Assembly (NCBI RefSeq): GCF_004331485.1
Contig: NZ_SJKD01000005.1
Location: 186,001-250,000, forward strand
Source: Kribbella capetownensis
GTDB taxonomy: Bacteria; Actinomycetota; Actinomycetes; Propionibacteriales; Kribbellaceae
Length of the DNA stretch: 64,000 bases
Direction: 5' to 3'
A program made the position numbers and the translations under genes. The notes beneath the pieces were generated by a model, which was given only the letters and a program-made list of their open reading frames with translations, was not told the DNA's origin and made no database searches. Shown one piece after another: positions 23,508 through 32,286 of the stretch; the stretch's first letter is position 1; each line of letters starts with the position of its first letter.

Positions 23508-24467
23508 TTACGCGGCGAGGGTCGGGTCTGCCAGCAGGCGGAGGCGGCCAAGGGCCTCGCGCTCGATCTGGCGGACGCGCTCGGCGGAGATGCCGTGCAC
23601 GGCGCCGATGTCGGCGAGTTTGGCCTGCCGGCCGTCGTGCAGACCGTACCGCCGCCGGATCACGTCGGCCGACCGCGGGTCGAGCTGGTCGACCAGGCTG
23701 AACAGGCCCGAGCGGTCCGACGCGTCGGCGACCAGCTGGTCCGGTCCCGGCGCGGTCTCGGCCGCGATCAGGTCGCCCAGCGAGGTCTCGCCCTCGTCGT
23801 CGATCGGGTTGTCCAGGCTGATGTGGTCCCGGCCGATCCGGATCAACTCGGTGACCCGCTCCACGTCCAGGTCCAGCTCCGCCGCGATCTCGTCGATCTC
23901 CGGCTCACGGCCGAGCTTGCGCTCCAGCGTCCGCCGGGCCGACCCGATCTGGTTCAGCTGCTCCACCACGTGCACCGGCAGCCGGACCACTCGGGCCTGC
24001 TGCGCGATACCGCGGGTGATGGCCTGCCGCACCCACCAGGTCGCGTACGTCGAGAACTTGAATCCCTTCCGGTAGTCGAACTTCTCCACCGCCCGGATCA
24101 GACCCGTGTTGCCCTCCTGGACCAGGTCCAGCAGCGGCATCTGGGATCGTCCGTACCGGCGCGCGATCGACACCACCAGCCGGAGGTTCGCGGTCACGAA
24201 CCGCTGCTGCGCGCGCTGGCCCTCTTCGGCCAGCCACTCCAGCTCTTCCTCCGTCGCATATTTGGGCGCTCCGCCCTTCTTACGTCCAACCCGCCCCTCG
24301 GCCAGCAGTTGCTCCGCCAGGAGACCTGCCTCAACCGTCTCAGCGAGCTCGACCTCTTCCTCAGCCGTCAGCAAAGGCGTCCGCGCGATCTCTTCGAGGT
24401 AGAGACCAACACTGTCCTTGCCGTCGATACCGTCGTCCGCCGAGCGGACACGAGCCATGCGAGCCAC
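23508..24467 (-). CDS. sigB: Group 2 sigma-70 factor, SigB type
   Basis: A 319-residue primary-like sigma factor lacking region 1.1. Region 1.2/2.1 is DSVGLYLEEIARTPLLTAEEE, the rpoD box of region 2 is GLIRAVEKFDYRKGFKFSTYATWW, and region 4.2 ends in GISAERVRQIEREALGRLR. Length and domains match mycobacterial SigB, used in stress and stationary phase. An unusual Lys/Gly-rich insertion (GRVGRKKGGAPKYA) lies before the EEELEWLAEEGQRA stretch. The GTG at 24467 has AAGGGAG five bases upstream; the ATG at 24458 is spaced worse. The upstream region carries three direct repeats also found, in part, upstream of sigA. Confidence 0.93.
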   Translation of the reverse strand: MARMARVRSADDGIDGKDSVGLYLEEIARTPLLTAEEEVELAETVEAGLLAEQLLAEGRVGRKKGGAPKYATEEELEWLAEEGQRAQQRFVTANLRLVVSIARRYGRSQMPLLDLVQEGNTGLIRAVEKFDYRKGFKFSTYATWWVRQAITRGIAQQARVVRLPVHVVEQLNQIGSARRTLERKLGREPEIDEIAAELDLDVERVTELIRIGRDHISLDNPIDDEGETSLGDLIAAETAPGPDQLVADASDRSGLFSLVDQLDPRSADVIRRRYGLHDGRQAKLADIGAVHGISAERVRQIEREALGRLRLLADPTLAA

Positions 24468-24539
24468 CGAAACTCCCTTCGTCGTTACATGGAGAGCAAC
24501 GCTCGAGTGAGGTTCAAGATTCCACGACGAGTGTGTAAA

Positions 24540-24571
24540 CACCCTGAAGGTTCCCTGAGAGTTCCTGGCAC
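24540..24571 (-). promoter_or_regulatory. Triple direct repeat upstream of sigB
   Basis: On the minus strand the sequence reads GTGCCAGGAACTC, then TCAGGGAACCT, then TCAGGGTG. CAGG steps recur every 10-11 bases, one helical turn, as for OmpR-type regulators. It lies 73-104 bases before the sigB start. The outer two units recur upstream of sigA (38397-38415). Confidence 0.65.
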
Positions 24572-24746
24572 GATCGCGCCCCGGAAACCGATGTCCAGGA
24601 GCCGCTCGTGTCCGATTCCCGGCCCCCTTGTGTCCGCGCGTCCGAATTCCCTTTGCTGTGCGCGGGAATTCGCCTCCGGTACTCAGCGGCACCCCGCGGA
24701 AGAAACCTGAGAATCCGTCCAGAATCACCACCGCCTCCGGTGTCTT

Positions 24747-24764
24747 GTGTGTTGCACAACACAC
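24747..24764. promoter_or_regulatory. GTGTGTTG-CA-CAACACAC palindrome
   Basis: A perfect 8+2+8 inverted repeat about 280 bases upstream of sigB and 94 bases beyond the ptrB stop. It looks like a dimeric repressor site; no candidate protein is evident. Confidence 0.5.
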
Positions 24765-24857
24765 GCCGTGCGTGGTGCCGGGGGAACCTTGCCTCCAACC
24801 TCTCCAACCAGCAGCAACGCCGCCGGTACCCGCCGTGTTCCCGCCTGAAACGAGGGG

Positions 24858-26939
24858 TCAGGCCAGACCGAGGGTGTCGAGTTCCCAGGCCAGGGTGAAG
24901 GCGATCTCGTGCCAGGCGTCGTACCGTCCGCTGCGGCCGCCGTGGCCGGCCTCCATTTCGGTTTTCAGCAGTACGTCGGCGTCCGCGACCGCCCGGAGTT
25001 TGGCCACCCACTTCGCGGGTTCGACGAAGAACACCCGGGTGTCGTTCAGGCTGGTGATCGCGAGGATCCGCGGATAGCGCTGGGCGGTGATGTTTTCGTA
25101 CGGCGAGTAGGACTTCATGTACTCGTACACCGCGGAGTCCTCGAGCGGATTACCCCATTCCTCCCACTCGATCACCGTCAACGGCAGCGACGGGTCCAGG
25201 ATCGTCGTCAGCGCGTCCACGAATGGCACCTCGGCGACGATTCCGCCGAACGCCTCCGGCGCCAGGTTCGCCACCGCGCCCATCAACAGGCCACCGGCGC
25301 TGCCGCCCTGCGCGACGATCCGCTCCGGCCGGGTCCAGCCGTCCTTCACCAGGTGTTCGGCCGCGGCGATGAAGTCGGTGAACGTGTTCCGCTTGGCCAG
25401 CATCTTGCCGTCGTCGTACCAGTGCCGGCCGAGCTCGCCACCGCCCCGCACGTGCGTGATCGCGAACACCACACCGCGATCCAGCAGCGACAGCCGCGGG
25501 ATCGAGAACCACGGGTCCATCGAGCTCTCGTAGGAGCCGTACCCGTACAGCACGACCGGCGCGTTGCCGTCCTTCGCGACGTCCTTGCGCGCGACCAGCG
25601 AGATCGGCACCTTCGTCCCGTCGCTCGCCGTCGCCCACTCGCGGTACTGCGTGTAGGCACCGAGGTCGACCCCGCCGAGCACGGGCTGCTGCTTCAGCAG
25701 CCGCCTCTCACCGGTCGCCACGTCCAGGTCGTACGTCGAACCCGGCGTGACCAGCGAGGTGTAGCCGAACCGGTAGCGGGTCTCGTGCCACTCGTCGTTG
25801 CGGCCGGGGGAGACGGTGTAGATCGGCTCGTCGAACTCCAGCACCTCGGGCGCGCTGAAGCTCCCGTCGGTACGGCGCATGATCGCGAGCTCGGTGACGG
25901 CGTCGCGACGGCGGTACAGGATGACGTGGTCGGCGAACGCGTCGACCCCGAGCAGCCGGCTCGACACGTCGCCCTCGATCAGCGTCGTCCAGGAGCCGGG
26001 GGAGTCCAGCGAGGCGCTCGCGAGCGAGAAGTTCACCGCGTCCGCGTTGTGGGTGATCAGCAACTGGTCACCGGCGTGTTCCACGTCGTACTCGACGCCG
26101 TCGCGACGGGGTGCGACAAGGACCAGCTCGCCGGTGGGGTCGTTGGCGTCGAGTAGCCAGACCTCGCTGGTGATCTTGCTGCCGAGGGCGATCTGGATCG
26201 CCTGCTCGTTGCGCGTCAGCTCGACGCCGACCCAGAACCGCTCGTCCGGCTCCTCCTTCACCAGCACGTCCTGGGTCGCGCCGAGGGTGTGCCGCCAGAC
26301 CTGGAACGGCCGCCAGGCGTCGTCGACCTTGGTGTAGAAGATCGTCGAACCGTCCGCGGACCAAGCCGAGCCGTAGTGCACCTCCGGCAGCTCGTCCGGC
26401 AGCAGCTCGCCGGTCGCGAGGTCCTTGATCCGCAGCGTGAACCGCTCGTCGCCCTTGAGGTCCACGGAGTACGCCAGCAGCCGGCCGTCCGGGGAGACGT
26501 CGACGGTGCCGAGCGAGAAGAACTCGGAGTCGCCGGCCACCTCGTTGCCGTCCAGCATCACCTCTTCGCCGGCGATCTCGCCGTCGGTGGCCGGGGGCTG
26601 GTCGCCGTCCACCTTCACCCGGCAGTGGATGCCGTACTGCTTGCCCTCGATCGTGCGGGAGTAGTACCAGTACCCGCCGCGCCGGGCGGGCACGCTCAGG
26701 TCGGTCTGCAGGGTGCGGTCCGAGATCTCCTTGAAGATTGCCTCACGCAACGATTCGAGGTGCGCCGTGCGGGCCTCGGTGTAGCCGTTCTCGGCGCGCA
26801 GGTAGTCCAGCACCTCGTCGTCGGTCTTGTCCCGCAACCACTCGTAGTCGTCGACGAACACGTCGCCGTGATGACTGCGTTCGACCGGCTTGCGGGCAGC
26901 GACCGGAGGCTTCGGGGAAGAAGAATTCAACTCGGACAT
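24858..26939 (-). CDS. ptrB: Oligopeptidase B (S9A family)
   Basis: A 693-residue serine peptidase of the prolyl-oligopeptidase family that cleaves short peptides after basic residues. The N-terminal cap begins HGDVFVDDYEWLRDKTDDEVLDYL. A seven-bladed propeller follows (about 75-410), then a catalytic alpha/beta domain with the nucleophile Ser in QGGSAGGLLMGA and the terminal His in MEAGHGGRSGRYD. The loop acids of trypsin-like oligopeptidase B lie around IVAEVPFVDALTT. There is no signal peptide, so it is cytoplasmic. It is a single gene, with sigB downstream on the same strand after a long gap. Confidence 0.94.
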   Translation of the reverse strand: MSELNSSSPKPPVAARKPVERSHHGDVFVDDYEWLRDKTDDEVLDYLRAENGYTEARTAHLESLREAIFKEISDRTLQTDLSVPARRGGYWYYSRTIEGKQYGIHCRVKVDGDQPPATDGEIAGEEVMLDGNEVAGDSEFFSLGTVDVSPDGRLLAYSVDLKGDERFTLRIKDLATGELLPDELPEVHYGSAWSADGSTIFYTKVDDAWRPFQVWRHTLGATQDVLVKEEPDERFWVGVELTRNEQAIQIALGSKITSEVWLLDANDPTGELVLVAPRRDGVEYDVEHAGDQLLITHNADAVNFSLASASLDSPGSWTTLIEGDVSSRLLGVDAFADHVILYRRRDAVTELAIMRRTDGSFSAPEVLEFDEPIYTVSPGRNDEWHETRYRFGYTSLVTPGSTYDLDVATGERRLLKQQPVLGGVDLGAYTQYREWATASDGTKVPISLVARKDVAKDGNAPVVLYGYGSYESSMDPWFSIPRLSLLDRGVVFAITHVRGGGELGRHWYDDGKMLAKRNTFTDFIAAAEHLVKDGWTRPERIVAQGGSAGGLLMGAVANLAPEAFGGIVAEVPFVDALTTILDPSLPLTVIEWEEWGNPLEDSAVYEYMKSYSPYENITAQRYPRILAITSLNDTRVFFVEPAKWVAKLRAVADADVLLKTEMEAGHGGRSGRYDAWHEIAFTLAWELDTLGLA

Positions 26940-26996
26940 GCCGCGAGACTACCCGCCCGGGACCGGCCGCGGCTGCCGGTTTCCACAGCCTCCGGA

Positions 26997-27800
26997 TCAG
27001 ACGTCGTATGTCGCGACGACGGGGGCGTGGTCGCTCCAGCGTTCGGCGTAGGTCGGGGCGCGGTGGACGACGCAACTGGTGGCGGAATCGGCGAGTTCGG
27101 GCGAGGCGATCTGGTAGTCGATGCGCCAGCCGGCGTCGTTGTCGAAGGCCTTGCCGCGCCAGGACCACCAGGAGTACGGGCCGGGGCCTTCGCCGCCGAA
27201 GCGCCGGCCCAGATCCACCCAGCCGGAGTCGAACAAGCGATCCATCCAGGCCCGCTCCTCGGGCAGGAAGCCGCTCTTCTTCCGGTTCGCCTTCCAGGCC
27301 TTCAGGTCGACCTCACGGTGCGCGATGTTCAGGTCGCCGCACATCAGCACGTGCCGCCCGTCCGCCCGCAACTCGGTCAGCCGCGCGGTGATCGCGTCGA
27401 GGAACGCGTACTTCTCCTCCTGTCGCGGCGGCGTCTCGAACTCACCCGTGAACACGTACGTGCTGACTGCCGTCAGCGTCGTACCGTCATCGAGTACGAC
27501 GTCCGCCTCGACCCACCGGCCGCATCCGGCGAACCGCTCCGGCCCGATGTCGCCCCGCTCGTCCTTGATCGGCCGCCGGCTCGCCACCGCGCCTCCCGCA
27601 CGCCCCTTGTGCCCGTCGATCGACGGCTCCGCGTGCGCGAGGTTCCAGTCCCCGCCGAGGTGCTCCCGCAGTACGTCGTCCGTCGCGCGAACTTCCTGCA
27701 TCAGCAACAGATCCGGATCGGTCTGCTGCAGCCACGGACCCATCCCGCGCCGGAACGCGGCCCTGACACCGTTCACATTCACCGTGGCGACCTTCAGCAC
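26997..27800 (-). CDS. xth: Exodeoxyribonuclease III
   Basis: A 267-residue exonuclease III/AP endonuclease of the EEP fold. ATVNVNGVRAAF is the N-terminal strand with the metal-site Asn; LLMQEVRATDD holds the metal-binding Glu; CGDLNIAHREVD is the active-site Asp/Asn pair; the terminal RIDYQIAS and WSDHAPVVATY carry the catalytic Asp-His. It acts at abasic sites in base-excision repair. The GTG start at 27800 lies 9 bases after the TetR gene stop, so the two are likely cotranscribed. Confidence 0.94.
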   Translation of the reverse strand: MLKVATVNVNGVRAAFRRGMGPWLQQTDPDLLLMQEVRATDDVLREHLGGDWNLAHAEPSIDGHKGRAGGAVASRRPIKDERGDIGPERFAGCGRWVEADVVLDDGTTLTAVSTYVFTGEFETPPRQEEKYAFLDAITARLTELRADGRHVLMCGDLNIAHREVDLKAWKANRKKSGFLPEERAWMDRLFDSGWVDLGRRFGGEGPGPYSWWSWRGKAFDNDAGWRIDYQIASPELADSATSCVVHRAPTYAERWSDHAPVVATYDV

Positions 27801-27809
27801 CCGTGAACC

Positions 27810-28400
27810 CTATCCCTCGGTGGTCGTGAGGATGGCGTCGAGGGACTGTTCGCAGAGGTGTTCGAGGGCCTCGGGGGAGATGGTGGGGTTGTCGATCCAG
27901 GTGAGCAGGGTCTGCTCGACGTACCCCTGCCAGCCGTGGCAGGCCAGCTCGACCGTGGGGGTGATCTCGATGCCGCTCTGGGCGACCGCGCTGATGACCC
28001 ACGTGCTGAAGACCCGGCGGATCTCGGAGTGCAGTGCGCGTACGTCGGGGTCGCCGGCGGCTGACATCAGCAGGGTGGCGCGGTAGAGCTGAGGTGCTTC
28101 GAGGACTGCACGGACGAATGCGCGGATGCCGGACCGGAGTTGCTCGGCCGGCGGCAGCGACGGGTCGGGTGCGGTGCGAAGCATGACCTCGGCGGCCGCT
28201 TCCTCGATCACGGCGTACTGGAACTTCTTCTTCGAGCCGAAGTAGTGGAACAGCAGGGCGGGGGAGACCTTGGCCTCGGCGGCGACCAGTTCGACCGTGA
28301 GTTCGCGGTGCGGGTCGGCGACCAGGACGCGGCGGGCCGCCGCGAGGATCTGGCTGCGGCGTTCGCCGGGGCGCAGCCGGGCCGACGAGGTCTGGGTCAT
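27810..28400 (-). CDS. TetR/AcrR-family regulator
   Basis: A 196-residue TetR-type repressor. The N-terminal HTH is ERRSQILAAARRVLVADP and KVSPALLFHYFGSKKKFQYAV, with a mostly helical C-terminal ligand domain of unknown specificity. It diverges from the SDR gene, and two tandem operator-like palindromes (28411-28462) lie in the shared 73-base gap, so it should repress both itself and the SDR/enoyl-reductase operon. The exonuclease gene follows 9 bases downstream. Confidence 0.92.
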   Translation of the reverse strand: MTQTSSARLRPGERRSQILAAARRVLVADPHRELTVELVAAEAKVSPALLFHYFGSKKKFQYAVIEEAAAEVMLRTAPDPSLPPAEQLRSGIRAFVRAVLEAPQLYRATLLMSAAGDPDVRALHSEIRRVFSTWVISAVAQSGIEITPTVELACHGWQGYVEQTLLTWIDNPTISPEALEHLCEQSLDAILTTTEG

Positions 28401-28410
28401 ACGGCCAGTC

Positions 28411-28433
28411 TATTGAGTAATCGGTCAACAAGC
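28411..28433. promoter_or_regulatory. TetR operator copy 1 (imperfect)
   Basis: TATTGAGTAATCGGTCAACA plus AGC matches copy 2 at 18 of 23 positions, with the repeat phase 29 bases apart. It is next to the tetR start. Confidence 0.6.
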
Positions 28434-28439
28434 ACCTAC

Positions 28440-28462
28440 TGTTGAGTATCCACTCAACAAGC
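28440..28462. promoter_or_regulatory. TetR operator copy 2 (perfect dyad)
   Basis: TGTTGAGT-ATCC-ACTCAACA is a perfect 8+4+8 dyad followed by AGC, ending 11 bases before the SDR start and overlapping its likely promoter. Confidence 0.75.
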
Positions 28463-28473
28463 TGGAGGTCCAG

Positions 28474-29357
28474 ATGCGTGGTCAGGTCGTCCTCATCACC
28501 GGCGCGTCCCGCGGGATCGGCGCCGCGGTCGCGCGGAAGCTGGCGCGGGACGGCGCCACGCTGGCCCTGATCGGCCTGGAGCCGGACGAGCTGAAGAAGG
28601 TCGCCGAGGACTGCGGTCCGGACGCGGGTTGGTGGGAGGCCGACGTCACCGACACCGAGTCTTTGCGGACCGCGGTCGAGGCGGTGGCCGAGCGGTACGG
28701 CCGGATCGACGTCGTGATGGCGAACGCCGGCATCGCCGCGCCCGGGTTCAGCCGGAGCATGGACCCGACGATGTGGGAGCGGGTCGTGGACGTCGACCTG
28801 TTCGCGTCTGGCGGACCGTCCACCTGACCCTGCCGTTCCTGCTGGAGAGCAAGGGCTACCTGCTGCTGGTCTCGTCGCTCGCGGCGATCGTCCACATCCC
28901 CGGGCTGGCGGCGTACAACGTGGCCAAGGCCGGAGTGGAGGCGATGGGGGACACACTGCGGCCGGAGCTCAAACACCTGGGTGTGCGAGTCGGTGTCGCC
29001 CACATGACCTTCGTCGACACTGACATGGTGCGCGGCGCGGATGAGCACCCGGTGTTCGGCAAGATGCGCACCGGCATCCCGCTGGCGAGCAAGGTGTATC
29101 CGCTGGACTTCGCGGTGGACAAGTTCGTCGGCGGGATCAGGAAGCGCCGTCGGACCGTGCATGTGCCGGGCTGGATCGGGGCGATGAAGGTGTTCCGCTG
29201 GGTGATCCCGCACGTCATCGAGGCGGGTTCACGGTTCAGCGTGCCGAAGGCCGACCGGGCTGCACTCGCCGACGTCCAGGCGCGCGGCGCCGCGGCTTCC
29301 TCCCGTGCGACCGGCGCAGGCGGCCGCGCCGACGCCGAGAAGGCCGCGGGCAAATGA
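28474..29357 (+). pseudogene. SDR-family oxidoreductase interrupted by a single-base frameshift
   Basis: The gene would encode a short-chain dehydrogenase of about 294 residues. The first frame (28474-28827) has the NAD(P) motif LITGASRGIGAAVARKL, the VMANAGIA motif and VVDVDLF, then reads a stop. The expected VWRTVHLTLPFLLES continues one frame over and runs to 29357, with the catalytic YNVAKAG preceded by VSSLAA. One base is missing from the codon at 28804-28805 (TTC-G-C-GTC, where TTCGGCGTC is expected). It may be a real mutation or a sequencing error; both halves are otherwise well conserved. The ATG has GGAGG upstream. The next gene overlaps its end by four bases. Confidence 0.85.
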
Positions 29358-30490
29358 GCCGCGAGTACGACGTCGTCCTGCTCGGCGCGAGCGGCTTCAC
29401 CGGAGCGCTCACTGCGGAGTACCTCGCCAAGAACGCACCGCCGGATCTCAGATGGGCCGTTGCCGGACGCAACCAAGGCAAGTTGGAAGCCTTCGGCAAG
29501 GATGTCCTGCACGCGGATGTTACGGATGCCAAGTCGCTGCAGGCCCTGGCCGAGTCGGCCAAGGTCGTCGCCACCACCGTCGGTCCCTACATTCAGTACG
29601 GCGAGCCTGTGGTGGCAGCCTGTGCGGACGCAGGCACCGACTACCTCGATCTGACCGGTGAGCCCGAGTTCATCGATCGCATGTACGTGTGCCATCACGA
29701 ACGGGCCGTCCAGACCGGTGCCCGGATCGTGCACGCCTGTGGCTTCGACTCGATTCCGTACGACCTTGGTGTGCAGTTCACGGTCGAGCAGTTGCCGCGG
29801 CGTGTGCCGATCCAGGTCGACGGTCTGCTGCGAGCCGGTGGCCGTCCGTCCGGAGGCACCTTCCACACGGCGATCACCGCGTTCTCCCGGCCGAAGCAGA
29901 ATGTCGACGCGCACCGGGCTCGTCGCCACGCCGAGCCAGGGCCGGACGGCCGGAAGGCCAGGGCTGTCCCCGGCTGGATCCACCGCCAGCAAGGCTTTTG
30001 GGCGGTCCCATTGCCGACCATCGACCCACAGATCGTCGGGTACTCCGCCCGGCTGCTCGAAGAGTACGGACCGGACTTCCGGTACTCGCACTACGCCGCG
30101 ATGAAGCGTCTCCCAATGGTTGCCGGAGGCATCGGTGGTGCCGCCCTGCTGATGGCGGCCGCGCAGATCCGGCCGGCCCGGAACGCATTGCTCAAGCGAG
30201 TGCAGCCAGGCGACGGGCCGAGTCCGGAGCGCCGGGCGAGGTCCTGGTTCAACGTGCGCTTCGTCGGCCGCGGTGGCGGCAAGCATGTGATCACCGAGGT
30301 CGCCGGCGGCGATCCCGGGTACGACGAAACCGCCAAGATGCTGGCCGAGAGCGCACTCTGCCTGTCTCTCGACGACCTCCCTACCACAGCCGGCCAGACC
30401 ACCACCGCCGCGGCGATGGGTCCGGCGCTGCGGCAACGGCTGGTGAACGCCGGGATGACGTTTGCCACTCTGAGCACCGACGAGTACTAG
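29354..30490 (+). CDS. Saccharopine-dehydrogenase-like / trans-acting enoyl reductase family protein
   Basis: A 378-residue protein with an N-terminal NADP Rossmann fold (YDVVLLGASGFTGALTAEYLAKN) and the conserved TTVGPYIQYGEPVV and GFDSIPYDLG motifs. This is the family of saccharopine-dehydrogenase-like proteins that includes the mycobacterial trans-acting enoyl reductases of lipid synthesis. It overlaps the SDR gene by four bases (ATGA), so the two reductases form an operon under the divergent TetR repressor, perhaps for a lipid or polyketide. The substrate is unknown. Confidence 0.88.
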   Translation: MSREYDVVLLGASGFTGALTAEYLAKNAPPDLRWAVAGRNQGKLEAFGKDVLHADVTDAKSLQALAESAKVVATTVGPYIQYGEPVVAACADAGTDYLDLTGEPEFIDRMYVCHHERAVQTGARIVHACGFDSIPYDLGVQFTVEQLPRRVPIQVDGLLRAGGRPSGGTFHTAITAFSRPKQNVDAHRARRHAEPGPDGRKARAVPGWIHRQQGFWAVPLPTIDPQIVGYSARLLEEYGPDFRYSHYAAMKRLPMVAGGIGGAALLMAAAQIRPARNALLKRVQPGDGPSPERRARSWFNVRFVGRGGGKHVITEVAGGDPGYDETAKMLAESALCLSLDDLPTTAGQTTTAAAMGPALRQRLVNAGMTFATLSTDEY

Positions 30491-30583
30491 TGCGCCTGCA
30501 ACCGAGTCAGGGTGTCCCGGAATGATCCCGGGATTGTGGCGCGGGTCGTTCGGGAGCACCCCACGGGGTGGCAGGCTGAAAGC

Positions 30584-30976
30584 ATGAGGACACTTCTCAA
30601 CCTGATCTGGCTGGTGCTGGCCGGGTTCTGGCTGGCGGTCGGCTATGCGATTGCCGGTGTGATCTGCTGCGTGCTGATCGTGACCATCCCGTTCGGCATC
30701 GCGTCGTTCCGGATCGCCGGCTTCACGCTGTGGCCGTTCGGCCGGACCATGGTCGACAAGCCGAGCGCCGGGGCGGGTGCCGTACTGGGCAACATCATCT
30801 GGGTCGTCTTCGCGGGCTGGTGGCTGGTGCTCGGGCACCTGGCCACCGGGATCGCGCTCTGCGTGACGATCATCGGTATCCCGCTCGGCCTGGCCAACTT
30901 CAAGCTGATCCCGATCTCGCTGCTGCCGCTGGGCAAGGAGATCGTGCCGACCGACCAGCCGTTCGCCGTCCGTTGA
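30584..30976 (+). CDS. YccF-domain membrane protein
   Basis: A 130-residue protein made of two YccF repeats, each with a hydrophobic pair: LLNLIWLVLAGFWLAVGYAI with CCVLIVTIPFGIASF, then LGNIIWVVFAGWWLVLGHLA with VTIIGIPLGLANFKL. About four membrane segments. The family is widespread and of unknown function. ATG 30584 begins the first repeat; upstream in-frame sequence is not hydrophobic. Its stop codon overlaps the TTG start of the MBL gene. Confidence 0.88.
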   Translation: MRTLLNLIWLVLAGFWLAVGYAIAGVICCVLIVTIPFGIASFRIAGFTLWPFGRTMVDKPSAGAGAVLGNIIWVVFAGWWLVLGHLATGIALCVTIIGIPLGLANFKLIPISLLPLGKEIVPTDQPFAVR

Positions 30977-31704
30977 GGGCGCTCACCGTCCTCGGCTCGT
31001 GCGGCGCGTGGCCGGAGGCCGGGCGGGCGTGTGCCGGCTTCCTGCTCGAGTACGACGGCTTCCGCGTCGTGCTCGATCTCGGGTACGGCGCTCTGCCGCG
31101 ACTGCTGGAGCATCGGCCCAAGGGTGAGGTCGACGCGGTCGTCGTCACCCACCAGCATCCCGACCACTGCGTCGACGTGAGCGGTCTCGCGCGCGTTCGC
31201 TACTACGAGGCACCGGACGCTCCGCCGATCCCGCTGCACTGTCCATCGGGAGTGGTCGACGTACTGCGGGCGCTCGAGCCGGACCCGGATCCGGCAACCG
31301 TCTTCGACGTACACGACCTTGCGGTGACCACCCAACTCGGTCCGTTCGCGGTCGAGACGGTGGAGCTTCCGCATTACAAGACCAACTTCGGCGTCCGGCT
31401 GACTGCGCCGGGGGTGTCCGTCGCCTACACCGGGGACAGCGGTCCGTCGCCCGACCTGCGGAAGCTGGCCGAGGGGACGGACCTGTTGATCTCCGACGCG
31501 ACCCATCAGGGGCCGTCACCGGACACGACGCCGCGCTATCTGATGACGGCGACCGAGGCTGGTCGGCATGCGCGTGGTGCGAGACGCTTGCTGCTGACGC
31601 ATTTCTGGCCCGGCTCCGACCGGTCGATCTCGGTCGCCGAGGCACAGCAGGAATTCGACGGCGAGGTCATCGCGGCCGAGGAGGACCTCACGATCCCGCT
31701 GTGA
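30973..31704 (+). CDS. MBL-fold metallo-hydrolase (RNase Z-like)
   Basis: A 243-residue metallo-beta-lactamase fold hydrolase. VVVTHQHPDHCVDV carries the HxHxDH zinc site, and YTGDSGPS and LLTHFWPG supply the remaining ligands; the layout resembles the RNase Z/ElaC-like branch. No in-frame ATG or GTG exists near the true N-terminus (LRALTVLGSCGAWPEAGRA), so I use TTG 30973, which overlaps the YccF stop and implies coupled translation. The convergent hemerythrin gene ends 3 bases away. The substrate is unknown. Confidence 0.87.
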   Translation: MRALTVLGSCGAWPEAGRACAGFLLEYDGFRVVLDLGYGALPRLLEHRPKGEVDAVVVTHQHPDHCVDVSGLARVRYYEAPDAPPIPLHCPSGVVDVLRALEPDPDPATVFDVHDLAVTTQLGPFAVETVELPHYKTNFGVRLTAPGVSVAYTGDSGPSPDLRKLAEGTDLLISDATHQGPSPDTTPRYLMTATEAGRHARGARRLLLTHFWPGSDRSISVAEAQQEFDGEVIAAEEDLTIPL

Positions 31705-31707
31705 GCC

Positions 31708-32217
31708 TCAGGCACTCTCGACGATCTTGCGGACGTTGGCGATGTGGCCGCAGCCGGACTCGATCAGACGGGCGCGTTCTTCGGCGAACGCGTCGCCGAG
31801 GTTGCGCCGGGTCTCCTCGGACACGTCGGTGCGCGCCGGGTTGAGAACGTCGCGCTCCTCCTCGTCCAGGTGGTGTGTGAGCGCCTCGGACAACTCGTGC
31901 AGGTTCTCGCTGAACTTCTCGCTGCCGGTGTCGTCGACCTCCATCAGCGCGAGCAACGCCGCGTTGCCTTCGTCGTGCTCGTGCTCGGAGTGCTCGACCT
32001 CGTCGGCGTCGATCGCGTCCTTCCGGCGCAGCGTCGGGTAGACCTTCGACTCCTCCGCCTCCGCGTGCGCGATCAGCACAGTCGCCAGGTCAGCCAGTAC
32101 GGCGGACCGATCGCTGCGCACGTCCCGCAGTTCACGCAGTGCCTCCTCGAACCACCGGTGGTCCGCCAGGATGATCTCGACCACGTCGCCGCCGGTCGCC
32201 GGCAGGATCTTCGGCAT
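31708..32217 (-). CDS. Hemerythrin-domain protein
   Basis: A 169-residue four-helix hemerythrin-type protein. The iron ligands are spread as expected over ILADHRWFEEAL, LIAHAEAEESKVYP, EHSEHEHDEGNAA and LTHHLDEEERDVL, in the order seen in the HHE cation-binding domain. It probably senses or stores O2/NO or protects against iron stress. ATG 32217 has GGAGGG upstream; the frame extends further but only through sequence antisense to ddaH. Whether it belongs to the DevR regulon cannot be told; I saw no clear box. Confidence 0.9.
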   Translation of the reverse strand: MPKILPATGGDVVEIILADHRWFEEALRELRDVRSDRSAVLADLATVLIAHAEAEESKVYPTLRRKDAIDADEVEHSEHEHDEGNAALLALMEVDDTGSEKFSENLHELSEALTHHLDEEERDVLNPARTDVSEETRRNLGDAFAEERARLIESGCGHIANVRKIVESA

Positions 32218-32286
32218 CGGTTGCCCTCCACATCTAGAAGCGTCAGCCCGGCCGGTACCCAAGCCCGCAGCGGCTAACCTGCACGC

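Larger units (their letters stand above)
24468..24857. other. 390-base regulatory region between ptrB and sigB
   Basis: No gene is supported here. It holds the triple CAGGGAACCTT-like repeat (24540-24571), a GTGTGTTG/CAACACAC palindrome (24747-24764), and GC-rich sequence without further recognisable elements. Confidence 0.7.
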
